A stretch of DNA of 64,000 nt from Streptomyces griseoloalbus (GCA_014650015.1 BMUD01000023.1:1-64000), one strand, 5' to 3'; positions 28,701 to 37,970 are shown, numbered from the stretch's first letter. Numbers and translations: made by a program. The notes: a model not told the origin generated them from the letters alone.

Positions 28701-29651
28701 ATGAAGACGGCCGAACGACCGGCCGCGGCCCCGCGGGTCCGCCCGGTGCCGGCGCCGTCCCCGGCAGGGGACCGGAGACGGCGCCGCCTCGCCGACCATC
28801 TGCGCGCCTACGGCTTCCTCGCCGGCGGCCTCGTCTGCTTCGCGCTGTTCTCCTGGTACCCGGCGATCCGGGCGGTCGTGATCGCCTTCCAGGAGTACAC
28901 GCCGGGTTCGGAGGCCGAATGGGTCGGCACCGCCAACTTCACCCGCGTCCTCGACGACCCCGAGTTCGGCGCCGCCTGGCGCAACACGCTCACCTTCACC
29001 CTGCTCGCCCTGCTGATCGGCTTCGCGATCCCCTTCGTACTGGCCCTCGTCCTCAACGAACTGAGGCACGCCAAGGCCTTCTTCCGGGTCGTGGTCTACC
29101 TGCCGGTGATGATCCCGCCCGTGGTCAGCGCCCTGCTGTGGAAGTGGTTCTACGATCCGGGCGCCGGCCTCGCCAACGAGGCGCTGCGCCTGCTCCACCT
29201 GCCCACGTCGAACTGGACCAACGGCGCCGACACCGCCCTGGTCTCCCTCGTCATCGTCGCCACCTGGGCCAACATGGGCGGCACCGTCCTCATCTACCTG
29301 GCCGCCCTGCAGTCCATCCCCGGCGAGCTGTACGAGGCCGCCGAACTGGACGGCGCGACCCTGCTCCAGCGCGTCCGCCATGTGACGATCCCGCAGACCA
29401 GGTTCGTCATCCTGATGCTGATGCTCCTGCAGATCATCGCCACCATGCAGGTGTTCACCGAACCCTTCGTGATCACCGGTGGCGGACCCGAGAACTCCAC
29501 GGTCACCGTCCTCTACCTCATCTACAAGTACGCCTTCCTCTACAACGACTTCGGCGGCGCCTGCGCGCTGAGCGTGATGCTCCTCGCCCTGCTCGGCCTG
29601 TTCTCCGCCGTCTACCTCCGCTTCACCCGCTCCGGAGAGGAGGCCGTATGA
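28701..29651 (+). CDS. ABC sugar transporter permease 1 (MalF type)
   Basis: 316-residue permease with six predicted membrane segments after a basic N-terminal tail. The EAA loop that docks the ATPase is EAAELDGATLLQRVRHVTIP. It starts 5 bp after the binding-protein stop. No ATPase gene exists in the cluster; in Streptomyces the shared ATPase MsiK typically energises such importers. Confidence 0.91.
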   Translation: MKTAERPAAAPRVRPVPAPSPAGDRRRRRLADHLRAYGFLAGGLVCFALFSWYPAIRAVVIAFQEYTPGSEAEWVGTANFTRVLDDPEFGAAWRNTLTFTLLALLIGFAIPFVLALVLNELRHAKAFFRVVVYLPVMIPPVVSALLWKWFYDPGAGLANEALRLLHLPTSNWTNGADTALVSLVIVATWANMGGTVLIYLAALQSIPGELYEAAELDGATLLQRVRHVTIPQTRFVILMLMLLQIIATMQVFTEPFVITGGGPENSTVTVLYLIYKYAFLYNDFGGACALSVMLLALLGLFSAVYLRFTRSGEEAV

Positions 29652-30514
29652 GCAGCACCACCCGCACCCTCGTCTCCCCGGCGGTGCTGGCCCGCCCGCG
29701 CGGCAGAGCCGCGTACTGGACCGTGTTCACCGGCATCGTCGTGCTGTTCGCGCTCGCCTTCCTCTTCCCCGTCTACTGGATGGCGAGCGGCGCGATGAAG
29801 TCACCGGACGAGGTGGCGCGCACCCCGCCCACCCTCGTCCCGGAGAGCTGGAGCACCAGCGGGTACACCGACGCCTGGGAGCTGATGCGGCTGCCCACCC
29901 ACCTGTGGAACACGGTGGTGCAGGCGGCCGGCGCCTGGCTGTTCCAGCTGGTGTTCTGCACGGCCGCCGCCTACGCCCTGTCCAGGCTCCGGCCCGCGTT
30001 CGGCAAGCTGATCCTCGGCGGCATCCTCGCCACCCTGATGGTCCCGGCCCAGGCCCTGGTCGTACCCAAGTACCTGACCGTGGCGGACCTCGGACTCCTC
30101 AACGATCCGCTCGCCATCTGGCTGCCCGCCGTCGCCAACGCCTTCAACCTCTATCTGCTCAAGCGCTTCTTCGACCAACTGCCCAGGGACGTCCTGGAGG
30201 CCGCCGAGATGGACGGCGCGGGGAAGCTGCGCACCCTGTGGTCCATCGTGCTGCCCATGTCGCGGCCGGTGCTCGGCGTGGTGTCGATCTTCGCGCTGGT
30301 CGCCGTGTGGCAGGACTTCCTGTGGCCGCTGATGGTCTTCTCCGACACCGACAAACAGCCGATCAGCGTGGCCCTCGTGCAACTGTCGCAGAACATCCAG
30401 CTGACCGTGCTCATCGCCGCGATGGTGATCGCCAGCATCCCCATGGTCGCGCTGTTCCTCGTCTTCCAGCGGCACATCATCGCCGGGATCAGCGCGGGCA
30501 GCACCAAGGGCTGA
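29648..30514 (+). CDS. ABC sugar transporter permease 2 (MalG type)
   Basis: 288-residue partner permease, six membrane segments, EAA loop EAAEMDGAGKLRTLWSIVLP. ATGA overlap with permease 1. N-terminal region has the usual MalG-type VYWMASGAMKSPDEV. Forms the heterodimeric pore with permease 1. Confidence 0.91.
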   Translation: MSSTTRTLVSPAVLARPRGRAAYWTVFTGIVVLFALAFLFPVYWMASGAMKSPDEVARTPPTLVPESWSTSGYTDAWELMRLPTHLWNTVVQAAGAWLFQLVFCTAAAYALSRLRPAFGKLILGGILATLMVPAQALVVPKYLTVADLGLLNDPLAIWLPAVANAFNLYLLKRFFDQLPRDVLEAAEMDGAGKLRTLWSIVLPMSRPVLGVVSIFALVAVWQDFLWPLMVFSDTDKQPISVALVQLSQNIQLTVLIAAMVIASIPMVALFLVFQRHIIAGISAGSTKG

Positions 30515-30550
30515 CACCGGCACCCTTCACAGAAGAGAAAGGCACGCACC

Positions 30551-32137
30551 GTGGGACAGCCCACCCCTGCCCGAAGCGACGACTGGTGGCGCTCCGCCGT
30601 CATCTACCAGGTGTACGTCCGCAGTTTCGCCGACGGTGACGGCGACGGCACCGGCGACCTCGCGGGCGTCCGCGCCAAGCTGCACCATCTCGCCGAACTG
30701 GGCGTGGACGCCCTGTGGTTCAACCCCTGGTACCTGTCCCCGATGAAGGACGGCGGCTACGACGTCGCCGACTACCGGACGATCGACCCGGCCTTCGGCA
30801 CGCTCGCCGAGGCGGAGAAACTCATCGCCGAGGCACGCGAGCTGGGCATCCGCACGATCGTCGACATCGTGCCCAATCATGTCTCCGACCAGCACCCCTG
30901 GTTCCGCGCCGCCCTCGCCGGCGGCCCCGAGCGCGACCTGTTCCACTTCCGCCCGGGCCGCGGCGAGCACGGCGAACTCCCCCCGAACGACTGGCGGTCG
31001 GAGTTCGGCGGCCCCGCCTGGACCCGGCTGGACGACGGCGACTGGTACCTCCACCTGTTCGCCCCGGAGCAGCCGGACCTCAACTGGGCCCACCCCGCCG
31101 TCCGCCAGGAACACGAGGACATCCTGCGCTTCTGGTTCGAGCGGGGCGTGGCGGGTGTGCGCATCGACTCCGCCGCGCTGCTGGCGAAGGACCCCCGGCT
31201 GCCGGACTTCGCCGAGGGCCGCGACCCGCACCCCTACGTCGACCGCGACGAACTCCACGACGTCTACCGCGCCTGGCGGGCCATCGCCGAGGAGTACGGG
31301 GCCGTCTTCGTCGGCGAGGTCTGGCTCCCGGACACCGAACGCTTCGCCCGCTACCTCCGCCCCGACGAACTGCACACCGCGTTCAACTTCTCCTTCATGA
31401 CCTGCCCCTGGGACGCGGCCCGGCTGCGCACCTCCATCGACGAGACACTGGCCGAGCACGCCCCGGTGGGCGCCCCCGCCACCTGGGTGCTCTGCAACCA
31501 CGACGTGACCCGCACGGTCACCCGCTACGGCCGTGCCGACACCGGGTTCGACTTCGCCGCCAAGGCCTTCGGCACCCCCACCGACCTGGCCCTCGGTACC
31601 CGCCGGGCCCGCGCCGCCGCCCTGCTGTCCCTCGCCCTGCCAGGCGCCGTCTACGTCTATCAGGGGGAGGAGCTGGGGCTGCCCGAGGTGGAGGTGGCGC
31701 GCGAGCTGATCCAGGACCCGATGCACGCCCGGTCGGGCGGCGTCGACCCGGGACGCGACGGCTGCCGGGTGCCGCTTCCCTGGGTGGCCGAGGCGCCGTA
31801 CGCCGGATTCGGCTCGCGGGAGACGCCGTGGCTGCCGCAGCCCGAGGACTGGGCGGCCTACGCGGTCGACCGCCAGCTCGACGATCCCGGCTCCATGCTC
31901 TCCCTCTACCGCCGGGCGATCCGCCTGCGCCCCGCGTTCGGAGAGGGACCGCTCACGTGGCTCCCCGCCCCCGAAGGCGTCCTCGCCTTCGCCCGCGCCG
32001 AGGCCACGCGCTGCCTGGTGAACCTCGCAGACACCCCGGTCGCCCTGCCCGAGAACGCCGAGATCCTCCTCGCGAGCGGTCCCCTGGACGTCGACGGACG
32101 GCTGCCGAAGGACACCGCGGTCTGGCTACGCGTCTGA
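30551..32137 (+). CDS. GH13 alpha-glucosidase
   Basis: 528-residue cytoplasmic GH13 enzyme, oligo-1,6-glucosidase/alpha-glucosidase subgroup by pattern (starts WWRSAVIYQVYVRSF). Catalytic machinery is complete: nucleophile Asp in GVRIDSAALL, acid/base Glu in FVGEVW, and transition-state Asp in LCNHDVTRTV; region I is DIVPNHVS. No signal peptide, so it cleaves imported oligosaccharides. The GTG start at 30551 follows AGAAAGG. Its last codons form the first unit of a 25-bp tandem repeat. Confidence 0.92.
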   Translation: MGQPTPARSDDWWRSAVIYQVYVRSFADGDGDGTGDLAGVRAKLHHLAELGVDALWFNPWYLSPMKDGGYDVADYRTIDPAFGTLAEAEKLIAEARELGIRTIVDIVPNHVSDQHPWFRAALAGGPERDLFHFRPGRGEHGELPPNDWRSEFGGPAWTRLDDGDWYLHLFAPEQPDLNWAHPAVRQEHEDILRFWFERGVAGVRIDSAALLAKDPRLPDFAEGRDPHPYVDRDELHDVYRAWRAIAEEYGAVFVGEVWLPDTERFARYLRPDELHTAFNFSFMTCPWDAARLRTSIDETLAEHAPVGAPATWVLCNHDVTRTVTRYGRADTGFDFAAKAFGTPTDLALGTRRARAAALLSLALPGAVYVYQGEELGLPEVEVARELIQDPMHARSGGVDPGRDGCRVPLPWVAEAPYAGFGSRETPWLPQPEDWAAYAVDRQLDDPGSMLSLYRRAIRLRPAFGEGPLTWLPAPEGVLAFARAEATRCLVNLADTPVALPENAEILLASGPLDVDGRLPKDTAVWLRV

Positions 32138-32235
32138 CACCGCGGTGCGGTTACGCGTCTGACACCGCGGTGCGGTTACGCGTCCGACACCGCGGTGCGG
32201 CTGAGCGTCTGCCACCGCGATTCGGCTGCGTGCCC
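32111..32235. repeat. 25-bp tandem repeat derived from the GH13 gene 3' end
   Basis: Five head-to-tail 25-bp units begin at 32111, 32136, 32161, 32186 and 32211. Unit 1 is the final codons of the GH13 gene (DTAVWLRV), and its TGA straddles into unit 2. Units 2 and 3 differ at one base; unit 5 has several changes. Units 2-4 hold the palindrome CACCGCGGTG. Since 25 is not a multiple of three the array is non-coding beyond the stop. It fills most of the gap to the GH87 gene. Confidence 0.85.
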
Positions 32236-32285
32236 GCGACCCGCACCCCGCTCGTCCCGCACCCCCACCACGAAGGGATCAGCAC

Positions 32286-34466
32286 ATGAGTACGTCCGCG
32301 ACCAAGGGATTCACTGTCAGGAGCATGCCAGCCATCGGTACGGCCGTCGCCGTGGCCGCCGGCCTGCTCGTCGCCCTCGCGCCCGCGCCCGCCCACGCCG
32401 CGGCGGGCGCCACCCTCCCCTTCACCTCGGTCGAGGCCGAGTCCGCCACCACCACCGGGTCGAGGATCGGCCCCGACCACACCCAGGGCACCCTCGCCTC
32501 CGAGGCCTCCGGCCGCCAGGCGATACGCCTGAACGCGGGCCAGCGCGTGGAGTTCACGGTGCCGCGCGCGGCCAACGCCGTGAACGTCGCCCACAGCGTC
32601 CCCGACGGCCAGTCCGGCACGCTCGACGTGTACGTCAACGGCCAGAGACTGGCCAAGACCCTGCCGGTGACGTCCAAGTACTCCTATGTCGACACCGGCT
32701 GGATCCCGGGCGCCAGGACCCACCACTTCTACGCCAACTCCCGGCTGCTGCTCGGCCGTGACGTCCAGGCCGGTGACAAGGTCGCCCTCCAGGCCACCGG
32801 CGTCCAGGTCACCGTCGACGTCGCCGACTTCGAGCAGGTGGCCGGGCCCGCCGCGCGACCCGCCGGTTCCGTCTCCGTGACCGACAAGGGCGCCGACCCG
32901 AGCGGCCGGGGCGACTCCACGCAGGCGTTCCGGGAGGCCATCGCCGCGGCGCAGGGTGGAGTGGTGTGGATACCGCCGGGCGAGTACCGGCTCACCTCCT
33001 CCCTCAACGGCGTACAGAACGTCACCCTCCAGGGCGCCGGTCACTGGCACTCGATCGTGCGCACCTCCCGCTTCATCGACCAGCCGAGCTCCTCGGGCAA
33101 CGTCCGCATCAAGGACTTCGCGGTCATCGGCGAGGTCACCGAACGCGTCGACTCCAGCCCGGACAACTTCGTCAACGGCTCGCTCGGCCCGAACTCGTCC
33201 GTCTCCGGCATGTGGCTCCAGCACCTCAAGGTGGGCCTCTGGCTGACCGGCACCAACGACAACCTCGTCGTCGAGGACAACCGCTTCCTGGACATGACGG
33301 CCGACGGCCTCAACCTCAACGGCAACGCGCGCGGCGTGAAGGTCCGCAACAACTTCCTGCGCAACCAGGGCGACGACGCGCTCGCCATGTGGTCGCTGTA
33401 CGCGCCGAACACCAACAGCAGCTTCGAGAACAACACCATCTCGCAGCCGAACCTCGCCAACGGCATCGCGATCTACGGCGGCACCGACATCACCGTCAGG
33501 AACAACCTGGTCACCGACACCAACGCCCTCGGCAGCGGTATCGCGATCTCCAACCAGAAGTTCCTCGACCCCTTCCACCCGCTGGCCGGCACCATCACGG
33601 TCGACGGCAACACCCTGGTCCGCACCGGTGCCATGAACCCCAACTGGAACCACCCCATGGGCGCCCTGCGCGTCGACTCCTACGACAGTGCCATCGAGGC
33701 ACAGGTCAGGATCACCGGCACGACCATCACCGACAGCCCGTACAGCGCCTTCGAGTTCGTCTCCGGCGGCGGACGCGGATACGCCGCGAAGAACGTCACC
33801 GTCGACGGCGCCACCGTGAACAGGGTGGGCACGGTCGTGGTGCAGGCCGAGACCCAGGGCGCCGCCACCTTCCGCGGTGTCACCGCCACCGGCGTCGGAT
33901 CGGCCGGCGTCTACAACTGCCCGTACCCGTCCGGCTTCGGCACCTTCACCGTCACCGACGGCGGCGGCAACTCCGGCTGGAACAGCACCTGGTCGGACTG
34001 CTCGACCTGGCCGCAGCCCGGCCAGGGCGACCCCGACCCCGACCCGGACCGCAACCTCGCCCAGGGCCGCACGGCCACGGCCACCGGCTCCCAGGACGTC
34101 TACACACCCGGCAAGGCGGTCGACGGCGACGCGAACACCTACTGGGAGTCGGCCAACCAGGCCTTCCCGCAGTCCCTGACGGTCGACCTGGGCTCCACGC
34201 AGGCCGTGCGCCGGGTGGTGCTGAAGCTGCCGCCGCAGGCCGCGTGGCAGGCCCGCACGCAGACCCTGTCCGTACAGGGCAGCACCGACGGCTCGGCGTA
34301 CTCGACCCTGGCCGCCCCGAAGGACTACCGCTTCGACCCGGCCACCGGCAACACGGTGACCATTGCGGTCAACGGGAACATCCGCCACCTGCGGCTGCAC
34401 GTCACCGGAAACACCGGCTGGCCGGCCGCCCAGTTCGGCGAGGTGGAGGCCTACCTGACGAGCTGA
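32286..34466 (+). CDS. Secreted GH87-like alpha-glucanase with CBM modules
   Basis: 726-residue secreted polysaccharide hydrolase. A signal peptide (hydrophobic AVAVAAGLLVALAPAPAHA) is followed by a CBM6/35-like module (residues 45-185, FTSVEAESATTTGSRIGPDH), then a pectate-lyase-type start (VSVTDKGADPSGRGDSTQAF) and a long right-handed beta-helix. That domain contains the acidic RNQGDDALAMWS, resembling the catalytic Asp pair of family 87 alpha-1,3-glucanases/mycodextranases. A PDPDPD linker leads to a C-terminal F5/8-type (CBM32-like) domain. Start ATG behind GAAGGG. With the GH13 and ABC genes it suggests digestion of fungal alpha-1,3-/nigeran-type glucan. The family call is from pattern, so confidence is moderate. 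Confidence 0.78.
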   Translation: MSTSATKGFTVRSMPAIGTAVAVAAGLLVALAPAPAHAAAGATLPFTSVEAESATTTGSRIGPDHTQGTLASEASGRQAIRLNAGQRVEFTVPRAANAVNVAHSVPDGQSGTLDVYVNGQRLAKTLPVTSKYSYVDTGWIPGARTHHFYANSRLLLGRDVQAGDKVALQATGVQVTVDVADFEQVAGPAARPAGSVSVTDKGADPSGRGDSTQAFREAIAAAQGGVVWIPPGEYRLTSSLNGVQNVTLQGAGHWHSIVRTSRFIDQPSSSGNVRIKDFAVIGEVTERVDSSPDNFVNGSLGPNSSVSGMWLQHLKVGLWLTGTNDNLVVEDNRFLDMTADGLNLNGNARGVKVRNNFLRNQGDDALAMWSLYAPNTNSSFENNTISQPNLANGIAIYGGTDITVRNNLVTDTNALGSGIAISNQKFLDPFHPLAGTITVDGNTLVRTGAMNPNWNHPMGALRVDSYDSAIEAQVRITGTTITDSPYSAFEFVSGGGRGYAAKNVTVDGATVNRVGTVVVQAETQGAATFRGVTATGVGSAGVYNCPYPSGFGTFTVTDGGGNSGWNSTWSDCSTWPQPGQGDPDPDPDRNLAQGRTATATGSQDVYTPGKAVDGDANTYWESANQAFPQSLTVDLGSTQAVRRVVLKLPPQAAWQARTQTLSVQGSTDGSAYSTLAAPKDYRFDPATGNTVTIAVNGNIRHLRLHVTGNTGWPAAQFGEVEAYLTS

Positions 34467-34479
34467 TCCCCTCCAGGCC

Positions 34480-34564
34480 CCTCCGGCGCGGCGTTTCAGA
34501 CGGCCACTCGGCGTGTGAGGTCCCGGTTACGAAACGTTCCCCGCCGTCCCGGCCGCGCCGGAGG
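34480..34564. terminator. Long-range inverted repeat after the GH87 gene
   Basis: CCTCCGGCGCGGC (34480-34492) is perfectly complementary to 34552-34564, 13 bp, enclosing 59 bases. It begins 14 bp after the stop and probably folds as a large terminator or transcript-stabilising structure. Confidence 0.55.
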
Positions 34565-34630
34565 TGGTTCTGACACCTCGGAAACGGCCCCCTCACGAAC
34601 CGGCAAGACGGGGGCCCCACGCTGTTCGGT

Positions 34631-35002
34631 ATGACCGACACCACGCAGCAGAGCCTCTTCGAGCAACTCGGAGGGGAGGACGCCGTCGCGGCCGTCGTCG
34701 ACATCTTCTACGACAAGGTGCTCGGCGACCCCGACCTCAAGCCGTACTTCGCCGGGGTGGACCTGGACCGCCTCAAGCAGCACCAGCGCCGCTTCATCGG
34801 CCAGGCCCTCGGGTCCACCCGCCCCTACTCCGGCCGCTCCATGCGCAAGGCCCACGAGCACCTGGCGATCACGGACGCCGCCTTCGGCCGCGTGGTGGAA
34901 CACCTGGCCGCCTCGCTCGGCGAAGCGGGAGTGGACGAGGAGACCATCGGCATCGTCGCGGAAACCCTGCTGCCGCTCAAGCAGGACATCGTCACCGCCT
35001 GA
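34631..35002 (+). CDS. glbN: Group I truncated haemoglobin
   Basis: 123-residue 2-on-2 haemoglobin. The proximal haem His is H75 in MRKAHEHLAIT and the B10 Tyr that hydrogen-bonds ligand is Y27 in DIFYDKVLGDP. Glycine motifs EQLGGEDAV and YFAGVD match group I. Members bind O2/NO and mostly detoxify NO. Stands alone with no reductase or operon partner; the terminator-like repeat upstream separates it from the glucan cluster. Confidence 0.92.
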   Translation: MTDTTQQSLFEQLGGEDAVAAVVDIFYDKVLGDPDLKPYFAGVDLDRLKQHQRRFIGQALGSTRPYSGRSMRKAHEHLAITDAAFGRVVEHLAASLGEAGVDEETIGIVAETLLPLKQDIVTA

Positions 35003-35005
35003 CCC

Positions 35006-35205
35006 TCACGTCTCGTCCACCGAGGCCGTCGTCCCGCGCTTCGCCGACTGGATCCGCTCGTACACATGGGTCCGCAGCTCGGCGAAGCGCGGCGCCACGC
35101 GTGCTCAACCGGTCCCGCTCGACGGGCAGATCGACCTTCGGCTGCTCCCGCACCACGGTGGGCGAGGCCGACAGCACGATCACCCGCTCGCCCAGGTACA
35201 CCGCC
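35006..35205 (-). pseudogene. Decayed C-terminus of a nitrate/sulfonate-type ABC ATPase
   Basis: Read leftward, one frame gives EEAVYLGERVIVLSASPTVV then REQPKVDLPVERDRLSTR. After one frameshift near 35095-35105 it continues RFAELRTHVYERIQSAKRG to SVDET and a TGA at 35006-35008. These are the last 65 or so residues of SsuB/TauB/NrtD-type ATPases (after the H-loop). The Walker A, signature and Walker B parts are absent, and upstream sequence is replaced by the ramC promoter region. A relic of a deleted transporter operon. Confidence 0.78.
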
Positions 35206-35251
35206 TCCTCGAAGCGGGCCCGCTCCCGGTCGGCCTCCCGCGAAGTTACCT

Positions 35252-35290
35252 GTGCGTTCCGCACGTCGGAGTGATGACAGTGGTGACTGT
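35252..35290. promoter_or_regulatory. Candidate ramC promoter/operator region
   Basis: Two inverted repeats, GTGCG-TTC-CGCAC (35252-35264) and ACAGT-GGTG-ACTGT (35277-35290), lie 60-100 bp before the ramC GTG. RamR is known to activate the ramC promoter by binding here in S. coelicolor; which of these repeats it contacts cannot be told from sequence alone. Confidence 0.45.
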
Positions 35291-35351
35291 GCGGGACGGT
35301 ACGCCGCGTGACACCGTCGTGCCCGTCGGCAACCGGTGGGAGGGAGACGGC

Positions 35352-37970
35352 GTGAACAAGGGCTATGCCGTGTACTGCGACGCGGACCCGTACTTCTACG
35401 ACGCTCCGCACCGCACCGTCTCCCCGGCCGGAAGCGGGCGCTCCCGGTACGCCGCGGCCTCGTTGCCCGTCCCGCCGGGATGGCAGCGCAACGAGAGCGG
35501 GGACTGGCTCGCCCTGCGTCCGGTCGACGCCGACCTGCCCGACCAGGGGTGGAAGATCCACGTCTCCGCCTGTCTGGACAACGCCGAGTCCGTGCTCGAG
35601 CGTGTGTGGCGGCACTGTGTCGCCGGCGGCACGGCCTTCAAGTTCGTCCCCAGCCGCTATCTGCTGCACCAGCGCAACGCCAAGTACGCGGACCGGGCGG
35701 GCAGCGGCAAGTTCATCACCGTGTACCCGGCGGACGAGGCGCGGTTCGAACGGCTCGCGGGCGAGCTGTCGGAGCTGCTGGCGGGCGAACCCGGACCGTA
35801 CATCCTGAGCGACCTACGGCTCGGCGACGGCCCGGTGCACGTCCGGTACGGCGGCTTCACCCGGCGCAACTGCTACGACGAGCAGGGGGAGCTGCGGCCG
35901 GCCGTGACCGGTCCCGACGGCGTGCTGGTGCCCGACCTGCGCGGCCCCGTCTTCCGCGTGCCGGACTGGGTGGATCCGCCCGCCTTCCTGCGCCCGCACC
36001 TTCGGGCCCGGGACGCGCTGACCGTGGGCGGCCTGCCCTATACCGTCGAGTCGGCGCTGCACTTCTCCAACGGCGGCGGTGTCTACCTCGCCCGCGACTC
36101 CCGCACCGGGGAGCGGGTCGTCCTCAAGGAGGCCCGTCCGCACGCCGGTCTGGCGGCCGACGGCGCGGACGCCGTGACCCGGCTGCACCGCGAACGCCGG
36201 GCGCTGCAGCGTCTGTCCGGCCTCGACTGCACTCCCGAGGTGCTCGATCACCTGACGGTCGGGGAGCACCACTTCCTGGTGCTGGAGTACGTCGACGGCA
36301 AACCGCTCAACACGTTCTTCGCCCGCCGCCACCCACTCATCGAGGCCGACCCCGGTGAGCAGCGGCTGGCCGAGTACACGGCCTGGGCCCTCGACGTCCA
36401 CGCGCGGGTGGAACGTGCCGTCGAGGAGGTCCACGCCCGGGGCGTGGTCTTCAACGACCTGCACCTGTTCAACATCATGATCCGCGAGGACGACAGCGTC
36501 GTCCTGCTGGATTTCGAGGCGGCGCACCAGGTCGGCGAAGCCGGCCGGCAGACCGTCGCCAACCCGGGGTTCGTGGCGCCGTCCGACCGGCGGGGGGTCG
36601 CGGTGGACCGGTACGCGCTGGCCTGTCTGCGGCTCGCGCTGTTCCTCCCGCTCACCAGTCTGCTGGCACTGGACCGGCGCAAGGCGGCCCATCTCGCCGA
36701 TGTGGTGGCCGGTCAGTTCCCGGTGGACCGGGCCTTCCTGGACGCGGCGGTCGACGAGATCACGGGTGGCGCCACGGCCCCCACCGGCGCCCCGGCGGCG
36801 CGACGGACGGCCGAGCCGATGGTGCCGGTCCGGCCCGACGACTGGCCCCGCAGCCGGGACTCGATGGCCGCCGCCATCCGCGCGTCGGCGACACCGTCCC
36901 GTACCGATCGGCTCTTCCCCGGCGACATCGCGCAGTTCGCCACGGCCGGTGGCGGCCTGGCCTTCGGCCACGGCGCGGCGGGAGTGCTGTACGCCCTGGC
37001 CGAGAGCGGGGCGGGAAGGGACGAGGACGGGGAGCAGTGGCTGCTGGAGCGGACCAAGCAACCGCCGTCGGGCATGCCGTCCGGCTTCCACGACGGACTC
37101 GCCGGCCTCGCCTGGACACTGGAGTACCTCGGCCACCGCGATCGCGCCCTCGACCTCGCCGAGCTGCTCCTCGACCAGCCCTTCGACCACCTGGCCCCGG
37201 ACCTGCACAGCGGTACCGCCGGACTGGGCCTGGCCCTGGACTCGCTGGCCGCGGCCACCGGGGAGACCGCTCTGCGCGCGGCGGCCCGGCGCTGCGCCGA
37301 GCTGACCGCTCGGGGCGGGCCCGCCGGGGACGGGAGCACCGGCCGCGGACGCGCGGGGCTGCTGTACGGCGCGGCGGGACGCGCCCTGCTCTTCCTGCGG
37401 CTGTACGAACGCGACCGGGACCCCGCTCTGCTCGACCTCGCACGCGACGCGCTGCGCCAGGACCTCGCCCGCTGCGTCCGCGGGGCGGGCGGCGCGCTGC
37501 AGGTCGACGAGGGCTGGCGCACCATGCCCTACCTGGGTGCGGGCAGCGTGGGCATCGGCATGGTGCTCGACGACTACCTGGCGCACCGGGAGGACGAGGA
37601 GTTCGAGCGGGCGAGAGGCGAGATCGTGGCCGCGGCGCAGGCCATGTTCTACGCCCAGCCGGGCCTGTACCGGGGTGTGTCCGGGATGGTGCTGTACCTC
37701 GCCCGCACGACGGCCCGGGTACCCGGCACCGGCCCGGGGGCCGTCCGGCGTCAGCTCGACGCGCTGTCCTGGCACGCCATGAGCTACCGCGACCGGCTCG
37801 CCTTCCCCGGTGAGCAGATGATGCGCCTGTCCATGGACCTTTCCACGGGCACGGCAGGATGCCTGCTGGCCGTCGCCTGCGCCCACGGTTCCGCGCCCGC
37901 CGGGCTGCCGTTCCTACCGCCGCCGCGCACGCCGGGCGGCCCCATGACCCGGCCCCTCCAGGGGTCGTGA
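35352..37970 (+). CDS. ramC: SapB synthetase RamC (class III lanthipeptide synthetase)
   Basis: 872-residue LanKC-type enzyme that phosphorylates, dehydrates and cyclises the RamS precursor to SapB, the morphogen that lets aerial hyphae leave the colony surface. Domains in order: N-terminal lyase (about 1-210, start NKGYAVYCDADPYFYDA), kinase (about 225-480, ATP lysine in ERVVLKEARP, catalytic loop VVFNDLHLFNIMI, metal-binding DFEAAH), and C-terminal LanC-like cyclase (about 560-870). The cyclase lacks the zinc ligands, as expected for this class. GTG at 35352 behind GGGAGG; the protein then matches RamC from its second residue. First gene of ramCSAB. Confidence 0.96.
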   Translation: MNKGYAVYCDADPYFYDAPHRTVSPAGSGRSRYAAASLPVPPGWQRNESGDWLALRPVDADLPDQGWKIHVSACLDNAESVLERVWRHCVAGGTAFKFVPSRYLLHQRNAKYADRAGSGKFITVYPADEARFERLAGELSELLAGEPGPYILSDLRLGDGPVHVRYGGFTRRNCYDEQGELRPAVTGPDGVLVPDLRGPVFRVPDWVDPPAFLRPHLRARDALTVGGLPYTVESALHFSNGGGVYLARDSRTGERVVLKEARPHAGLAADGADAVTRLHRERRALQRLSGLDCTPEVLDHLTVGEHHFLVLEYVDGKPLNTFFARRHPLIEADPGEQRLAEYTAWALDVHARVERAVEEVHARGVVFNDLHLFNIMIREDDSVVLLDFEAAHQVGEAGRQTVANPGFVAPSDRRGVAVDRYALACLRLALFLPLTSLLALDRRKAAHLADVVAGQFPVDRAFLDAAVDEITGGATAPTGAPAARRTAEPMVPVRPDDWPRSRDSMAAAIRASATPSRTDRLFPGDIAQFATAGGGLAFGHGAAGVLYALAESGAGRDEDGEQWLLERTKQPPSGMPSGFHDGLAGLAWTLEYLGHRDRALDLAELLLDQPFDHLAPDLHSGTAGLGLALDSLAAATGETALRAAARRCAELTARGGPAGDGSTGRGRAGLLYGAAGRALLFLRLYERDRDPALLDLARDALRQDLARCVRGAGGALQVDEGWRTMPYLGAGSVGIGMVLDDYLAHREDEEFERARGEIVAAAQAMFYAQPGLYRGVSGMVLYLARTTARVPGTGPGAVRRQLDALSWHAMSYRDRLAFPGEQMMRLSMDLSTGTAGCLLAVACAHGSAPAGLPFLPPPRTPGGPMTRPLQGS

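Noticed and set aside
32111-32235. Tandem repeat considered as a CRISPR array
   Set aside because: Units are contiguous with no spacers and derive from the GH13 coding end; no cas genes nearby.
34631-35002. Globin considered part of the SapB locus
   Set aside because: Separated from ramC by a decayed transporter fragment and not part of known ram loci.
35814-37886. 690-codon minus-strand ORF opposite ramC
   Set aside because: Shadow of the well-recognised RamC reading frame.
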